The translations under genes were made by a program, and so were the position numbers. This document shows, one piece after another, positions 42,994-46,973 of a stretch of DNA of 46,973 nt; positions within the stretch are counted from its first letter, which is position 1, and every line of letters starts with the position of its first letter. The stretch is from Phycisphaerales bacterium (GTDB lineage Bacteria > Planctomycetota > Phycisphaerae > Phycisphaerales > UBA1924), in contig JAJVHS010000084.1 of the NCBI GenBank assembly GCA_022072615.1, forward strand, positions 1-46,973, in the 5' to 3' direction. The notes under the pieces were generated by a model. It was not told the DNA's origin and made no database searches. It worked only from the letters and a program-made list of their open reading frames with translations.

Positions 42994-43626
42994 ATGGACC
43001 CCAACCAGCGCATCGCACAATTCGAGGCCATGGTCAGACCCGAGGCCGACCCCAACAACGACATGGCGTGGTTCAGTCTCGGATCGGCCTACCGGGATGC
43101 CGGCCGCCACGCCGACGCGGCGCGAGCGTTTGCTCGGTCGTACGAGCTCAACCCGGCCATGTCCAAGGCGTACCAGCTCGCGGGCCAGTCGCTCGTGGAT
43201 TCGGGCGACACGGCCGGCGCCGGGCGTGTGCTCACCGAGGGCTACACGGTCGCGGCCCAGCGCGGCGACCGCATGCCGATGAAGGCCATGGGGGACCTGC
43301 TCGCCAAGCTCGGCCTGCCCATTCCGCAGGCGGTCGCGGCGGCGGCCGCGCCGGCGGCGCACGAGGGATCGTTCACCTGCAAGCGGATGGGCCGCCCGGG
43401 CAGCAAGCTGGGTCGCCCGCCGTTCCGCGGGCCGGTCGGCCAGTGGATCTTCGAGAACATCTCGTCGGAAACCTGGAACGCGTGGATCGCGCAGGGGACG
43501 AAGGTCATCAACGAGCTGCGTCTCGACCTTTCGACCGAGGACGGCGCGGCGACCTACGACCGTCACATGCGCGAGTACCTGGGGATCGATGACGAGCTGT
43601 ACGAGCAGCTCGTGCAGGCGCGGTAG
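42994..43626 (+). CDS. TPR protein fused to a YggX-like Fe(II)-trafficking domain
   Basis: This is a 210-residue soluble protein. Residues 1 to about 100 are two to three TPR-like helix pairs (NNDMAWFSLGSAYRDAGRHA, AYQLAGQSLVDSGD). An Ala-rich linker follows. Residues about 125-205 resemble the Fe(2+)-trafficking protein YggX: a Cys in the strand FTCKRMGR (YggX has its key Cys in the same place), GPVGQWIFENISSETWNAWI, then GTKVINELRLDLS and a last helix. YggX is thought to carry labile iron and to protect Fe-S proteins from oxidation. It is normally a stand-alone protein of about 90 residues. The ATG at 42994 is set by the first TPR helix. Confidence 0.75.
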   Translation: MDPNQRIAQFEAMVRPEADPNNDMAWFSLGSAYRDAGRHADAARAFARSYELNPAMSKAYQLAGQSLVDSGDTAGAGRVLTEGYTVAAQRGDRMPMKAMGDLLAKLGLPIPQAVAAAAAPAAHEGSFTCKRMGRPGSKLGRPPFRGPVGQWIFENISSETWNAWIAQGTKVINELRLDLSTEDGAATYDRHMREYLGIDDELYEQLVQAR

Positions 43627-43637
43627 CGCCCGTCGGC

Positions 43638-43663
43638 CCCGCGCGGGCTCACGCGCGGGTTCT
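43638..43663 (+). terminator. Possible weak terminator
   Basis: CCCGCGC (43638-43644) pairs with GCGCGGG (43653-43659) over an 8-nt loop, followed by TTCT only. It lies 12 bp after the TPR-YggX stop and before top6A. Confidence 0.35.
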
Positions 43664-43738
43664 CGCCCCGTTGATCGCTGTTGATCCCATCGTCATTCAT
43701 TCATCGGACTGATCGCGTCCCCATCACCCCCTCCACCC

Positions 43739-44878
43739 ATGGCAAAGTCCACCTCAAAGCCCGCGCCCGCCTCCGGCAAGCTCAAGCAGCGCGACGAGCA
43801 GACCAAGCAGAAGATCGTGAAGCTCGCGGAGGGCGTCGTGAAGTCCACGATGGCCCGGAAGGAGCCGGCGATCCCGATCCCGATCCGGGCCAAGTCGAAC
43901 ACGCTCTGGAACAAGAAGCGCGGCATCCTGGAGATGGGCGACGCCAAGCAGGAACGCGAGCTGTTCAACCTCAACCAGGCCAAGCAGTTCATGCAGACGA
44001 TGCTGCACGCGAGCACGATCAAGGACCTGATCGAGCGCGACAAGACGTCGAGCCTCCGCGGCGTGTTCTACAAGGCCAAGCACACGGTCGCGGGGACGAA
44101 GGAGAACACCTTCGACACGCAGGATGAGTCCGACCCGATCCTCGAGGACCTGGAGGTCGCGCTGGGCGCTCTGCGCGAGGAGCTGCACATCTTCGCCGAG
44201 AACCGAGGGTCGATGGTCGGGAACATCACGCTGGTCGACAAGGGCGACGAGATCGACTGCCGGCGGATGGGATCGGGCGGGTACGCGCTGCCCTCGATCG
44301 TCGAGCCGGACGTGATCCAGTTCAAGAAGTGCGAGGCCAAGTTCGTCCTGCACGTGGAGAAGGGCACGGTCTGGAACCGCTTCAACGAGGACCGGTTCTG
44401 GGAGAAGAACAACTGCATCCTGACGCACGGCGCGGGCCAGCCTCCGCGCGGCTGCCGGCGGCTGCTGCAGCGGCTGAACCAGGAGCTGAAGCTGCCCATC
44501 ATCTGCGTGCTCGACTGCGACCCGTGGGGGCACTACATCTACAGCGTGATCAAGCAGGGATCGATCTCGCTGGCGTTCGAGTCGTCGCGCCTGGCGATCC
44601 CCGACGCGAAGTTCCTGGGGATCCGGGCCAAGGACTACAAGGCGTGCGACCTGGACGAGGCGGTGAAGATCGACCTCACCGACAATGACATCAAGCGGGC
44701 GAAGGAGATCGCGGCGTACCCGTGGTTCGAGGGGCACAAGGGCTGGCAGAAGGAGATCGCGGGGCTGCTCGAGAACGGCTTCAAGATGGAAGTCGAGGCA
44801 ATGATCACCAAGGACATCTCATACGTGACGGAGGAGTATGTCCCGCAGCGGCTGAAGGCTCGAGACTGGCTGGATTAG
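43739..44878 (+). CDS. top6A: DNA topoisomerase VI subunit A (Spo11 family)
   Basis: This 379-residue protein is the strand-cutting half of type IIB topoisomerase. Residues about 75-120 are the winged-helix (CAP-like) 5Y domain, with the catalytic Tyr near 111 in SSLRGVFYKAKHT. Residues about 200-300 are the Toprim domain: FVLHVEKGTVWNRF (metal-binding Glu near 207) and ICVLDCDPWGHYIYSVIKQG (the DxD pair near 259/261). The C-terminal region (EAVKIDLTDNDIKRAKEI, FEGHKGWQKEI) is also typical. Length fits archaeal and plant A subunits. The family is mainly archaeal and eukaryotic and patchy in bacteria. The ATP-binding B subunit is not adjacent on either side, which is unusual, since archaeal genes are commonly paired. 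Confidence 0.92.
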   Translation: MAKSTSKPAPASGKLKQRDEQTKQKIVKLAEGVVKSTMARKEPAIPIPIRAKSNTLWNKKRGILEMGDAKQERELFNLNQAKQFMQTMLHASTIKDLIERDKTSSLRGVFYKAKHTVAGTKENTFDTQDESDPILEDLEVALGALREELHIFAENRGSMVGNITLVDKGDEIDCRRMGSGGYALPSIVEPDVIQFKKCEAKFVLHVEKGTVWNRFNEDRFWEKNNCILTHGAGQPPRGCRRLLQRLNQELKLPIICVLDCDPWGHYIYSVIKQGSISLAFESSRLAIPDAKFLGIRAKDYKACDLDEAVKIDLTDNDIKRAKEIAAYPWFEGHKGWQKEIAGLLENGFKMEVEAMITKDISYVTEEYVPQRLKARDWLD

Positions 44879-45130
44879 CCGCATCCGCCGTACCGCCGCC
44901 GAACTGGTCACGCTGAACTGTTCGCGCCGACCTCATCACGTGGAGGGTGGTTGACGCGGTCTGCGCGATGGTCGCGTCGGCCGATCCGAATTCCTGTGAT
45001 TTGTGGGACGCCGAGGTGCAAGGTTCGCGGCTGAGGGCGCAACTCTGGATAGACCGCGCCGATTGCCGGCGTGGACCGCACAAGCTGGCGCACGGGTCCG
45101 TTCGCCCTGCGCCACCATCCGGGTACGAAC

Positions 45131-46123
45131 ATGAACCGCGCCTCTCTCGCCGTCCTGTCCATCACCGCCGCGGCGCTGGCCGCCGAGGCTGCGCACGCCC
45201 AGTGCAGCTCGTATTACATGGTCGCTGATACCGGCGTCGGAACCGGCCCGCGCAAGTTCCGGCAGTCGTTCTCGCCTGGCAACAGCGCCCGGTCCTATTC
45301 GTCTTCCAACAACGGCAACCGCCGGGGCTGGGCCGCGATCTGGTACGGTGGATGCAACAAGAACTGGATCTTCGAATCGCCCTGGGCGTGGGCGTGCACA
45401 AAGACCAAGGGCTGGCCCTCGTCGGCCTCGGTCAATCTCTGCAAGGTGTGCTGGGCCACCAACAACCCGGGCGACGCGTGGCGGTCCTGCTCGAACCCCT
45501 GGGGGCCGGGCGAGCCTGATCAGGACGACAGGGATGGCCCGTTTACCCGGTCGGAGCCGGACATCCAGTCCACGTTCATCGCCGACCTGGGAGCCGATCC
45601 GGACAACCCCGTTCTGTCGATCGATCTGGCGTCCGAGATCCGCGTGTTCCTGGACGGGCCTTCGGCCATCGCGCCCACCGGGCATCTGCAGCTGTTGATC
45701 ATCGATCCGATGACCGGCGAGGAAATCGACGCCGGCACGGTCACGCTCCGCGTGGGATTCGAGCCGGGCACGCCGCACGCGGTGCCCTTGCTTGAAGCAA
45801 CCGGGCTGTGCGCCACGGTCGAGCTGGTCGTCGATCAGGCGGTGCCGGGTCAGTGGGCGGTCAACCTCGAGCCTCTGGAGATGCTGTTCAATGACCCCGG
45901 CCAGCCGCGGATGTTCGGCGGGGTCGAGCTGGTCAACACCGACAACGGCGTCTGGCCGTGCGCGGCGGACTTCGACCGGAGCGGCTTCGTGGACCTTGAA
46001 GACTTCGTGACATTCGTGGCCGCTTTTGAGGCCGGCACCGACGATGCCGACTTCGATGAATCCGGCTTTGTTGATCTTGAAGACTTCTCCAGCTTTGTCG
46101 CCGCGTTCGAAGAAGGGTGCTAG
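45131..46123 (+). CDS. Secreted Cys-rich protein with dockerin-like EF-hand repeats
   Basis: This is a 330-residue exported protein. The signal peptide is residues 1 to about 23 (ending AAHAQ). A Cys/Trp-rich segment at about 75-125 (WYGGCNKNW, WAWACTKTK, NLCKVCWATN) may form disulfides. A beta-rich middle of unknown type follows. The C-terminus holds two near-identical calcium loops, ADFDRSGFVDLEDFVTFVAAF and ADFDESGFVDLEDFSSFVAAF, a dockerin type I-like pair closed by a terminal Cys. Planctomycetes have many such domains without cellulosomes. Start ATG at 45131. A strong terminator lies 35 bp after the stop. Confidence 0.85.
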   Translation: MNRASLAVLSITAAALAAEAAHAQCSSYYMVADTGVGTGPRKFRQSFSPGNSARSYSSSNNGNRRGWAAIWYGGCNKNWIFESPWAWACTKTKGWPSSASVNLCKVCWATNNPGDAWRSCSNPWGPGEPDQDDRDGPFTRSEPDIQSTFIADLGADPDNPVLSIDLASEIRVFLDGPSAIAPTGHLQLLIIDPMTGEEIDAGTVTLRVGFEPGTPHAVPLLEATGLCATVELVVDQAVPGQWAVNLEPLEMLFNDPGQPRMFGGVELVNTDNGVWPCAADFDRSGFVDLEDFVTFVAAFEAGTDDADFDESGFVDLEDFSSFVAAFEEGC

Positions 46124-46158
46124 ACGTACGAGCGGACAATCCGAGGATCCACGAGACA

Positions 46159-46185
46159 AGCGCGGGGTCGTCCCCGCGCTTTTTT
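46159..46185 (+). terminator. Rho-independent terminator
   Basis: AGCGCGGGG (46159-46167) and CCCCGCGCT (46172-46180) form a perfect 9-bp stem with loop TCGT and five to six T. It ends the dockerin-like gene. Confidence 0.92.
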
Positions 46186-46348
46186 GCTTTCGTTCCGGCC
46201 GTCGGGATGGCTTTATCTTGGTACCGCTTTCGGCGTAGATAAGCAGACTTTCAGGTCATCGTCACCATGCACTCACGGGTCAACCGGATCATTCCACCGT
46301 CACCGCAGAGATTGAGTGGCGACTTGAACGCGCGAGCCTGAGCCGGGG

Positions 46349-46744
46349 ATGCACACCAGTTCTCATTCAAAGCCAGTGCGAGTCGAAGCACGTGACCCCG
46401 CCGAGGGCGGCGTGGATGCGTGCGTCACCTCGTGCTTGGAATGTCACCGGGCGTGCACCGAGACGGCTGCTCGCTGCCTGCAGCTCGGCGGCAAGCACGC
46501 GTTCTTCGAGCACCAGGTTCTGCTGCTGGATTGCGCGGCGATCTGCAATATTGCCGCGGATTTCATGTCACGTTCATCCCCGAGGCACCGTGGGGTGTGC
46601 CGGGTGTGCTCTCGGATCTGCCTCGCGTGCGCCGAAGTGTGCGAGCAGATGATCGAGGGAAATCAGAAGATCCGGGCCTGCGCCGATGCGTGCCGGCGGT
46701 GCTCGGAGTGCTGCTTGCGGATGGCGGAGGGATCGGAAGAGTGA
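46349..46744 (+). CDS. Cys-rich four-helix-bundle copper-binding protein (Csp3/DUF326-like)
   Basis: This is a 131-residue protein with 17 Cys, mostly spaced CxxxC or CxxC along helices: CVTSCLECHRACTETAARC, LLLDCAAICNIAADF, VCRVCSRICLACAEVC and CADACRRCSECC. This periodicity places the Cys inside a four-helix bundle, as in the copper storage proteins that hold many Cu(I) ions. There is no signal peptide or Tat motif, so it resembles the cytosolic Csp3 type. His residues (HAFFEH) may help copper entry. No copper regulator or P-type ATPase gene is nearby in the window. Ribosome-binding sequence CCGGGG precedes the ATG. Confidence 0.88.
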   Translation: MHTSSHSKPVRVEARDPAEGGVDACVTSCLECHRACTETAARCLQLGGKHAFFEHQVLLLDCAAICNIAADFMSRSSPRHRGVCRVCSRICLACAEVCEQMIEGNQKIRACADACRRCSECCLRMAEGSEE

Positions 46745-46818
46745 AGGAACAGACGATCATCAGGCGCGGGCTTGACGCCGTGGGGGTGATCGGCTGGAGG
46801 TGAAGTGAGAGAGCGCAG

Positions 46819-46969
46819 CCCGAGTCTCTCGGGCGGCCAAGAACATCGTGGTTTCCGCGTTCGTCCTCGCCCTCGGGCGCGGAAACCACGGCTTGACCCT
46901 CCCCGGACGTCCGACGTCCGGTTGACGACCGGGTTCGCCGCGATCAACGCCGCGACGAACCCATTTTTA
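46819..46969. repeat. Cluster of four hairpins at the right end
   Basis: Four inverted repeats are packed in 150 bp. CCCGAG/CTCGGG at 46819-46833 has a 3-nt loop. GTGGTTTCCGCG/CGCGGAAACCAC at 46848-46888 has 12 perfect pairs and a 17-nt loop. CCGGACGT/ACGTCCGG at 46902-46920 has the loop CCG. GGGTTCGCCGCG/CGCGACGAACCC at 46931-46962 has one mismatch and an 8-nt loop, followed by ATTTTTAA. The last is terminator-like on the plus strand. The others have no T run. No gene was found in 46745-46973. Confidence 0.75.
46931..46969 (+). terminator. Probable rho-independent terminator
   Basis: This is the 12-bp stem with one mismatch and an 8-nt loop at 46931-46962, followed by ATTTTT. It may end the Csp-like transcript from 46349-46744. 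Confidence 0.65.
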
Positions 46970-46973
46970 ACCT

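Noticed and set aside
46902..46962. Integron attC sites
   Set aside because: The inverted repeats lack the conserved R-box pattern with bulged bases and there is no cassette structure or integron integrase here.

Overview
The window looks like chromosome of a planctomycete, most likely class Phycisphaerae. It is GC-rich with strong G/C third positions. It has two secreted proteins ending in a PEP-CTERM-like tail (short P-rich motif, one hydrophobic helix, RRRR). It also has five small membrane proteins carrying a Cys2-Cys2 zinc ribbon, a family I associate with planctomycetes, a propeller/HEAT/cytochrome c protein beside a DUF1080 lipoprotein, an S46 peptidase, and LpxC, which implies lipid A and a Gram-negative envelope. 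The genus is not determined.

Region by region. 0-0.9 kb: the N-terminal half of a tyrosine recombinase (minus strand, running off the left edge), a small inverted/direct repeat set upstream of it, then tRNA-Thr(TGT). 1.2-3.0 kb: SulP anion transporter. 3.4-8.3 kb: an accessory-looking stretch with lower GC in its second half, containing two secreted sorting-tail proteins, a copy of one sorting tail plus its terminator without the rest of the gene, and three zinc-ribbon membrane proteins. Two of these begin with an identical 53-bp leader. 8.6 kb: tRNA-Arg(CCG). 8.9-12.8 kb: MFS transporter and S41 processing protease. 13.0-16.2 kb: PrpB-like lyase and citrate/methylcitrate synthase, a probable methylcitrate-cycle pair split by a zinc-ribbon gene. 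16.3-18.9 kb: small membrane protein, FKBP isomerase, and an ArsR regulator-SRPBCC operon with a perfect palindromic operator. 19.2-20.6 kb: a conserved protein with VOC-like (glyoxalase-fold) sequence pattern.

20.6-28.2 kb: a four-gene minus-strand operon of GT4, GT2 and GT4 glycosyltransferases followed by an S46 dipeptidyl peptidase. 28.2-28.8 kb: REP-like repeats. 28.8-31.1 kb: zinc-ribbon protein, QueG and a sugar phosphate isomerase/epimerase-like protein. 31.4-38.1 kb (plus strand): small lipoprotein, tryptophan 2,3-dioxygenase, propeller/HEAT/cytochrome c protein, DUF1080 lipoprotein and sialate O-acetylesterase, suggesting glycan use. 38.1-42.9 kb (minus strand): TrpE, LpxC, serine hydrolase and class 1 dihydroorotate dehydrogenase. 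43.0-46.7 kb (plus strand): a TPR protein fused to a YggX-like Fe(II)-trafficking domain, a topoisomerase VI A subunit (Spo11 family) without a B subunit beside it, a dockerin-like secreted protein and a Cys-rich copper-binding four-helix-bundle protein. The window ends in a run of hairpins.

No CRISPR array, rRNA gene or complete insertion sequence was seen. The least ordinary items are the orphan Top6A, the TPR-YggX fusion, the shared 53-bp leader of the zinc-ribbon genes, the duplicated sorting-tail/terminator module and the VOC-like protein. Everything here was read by eye. Family calls rest on motif recognition, not on database searches.
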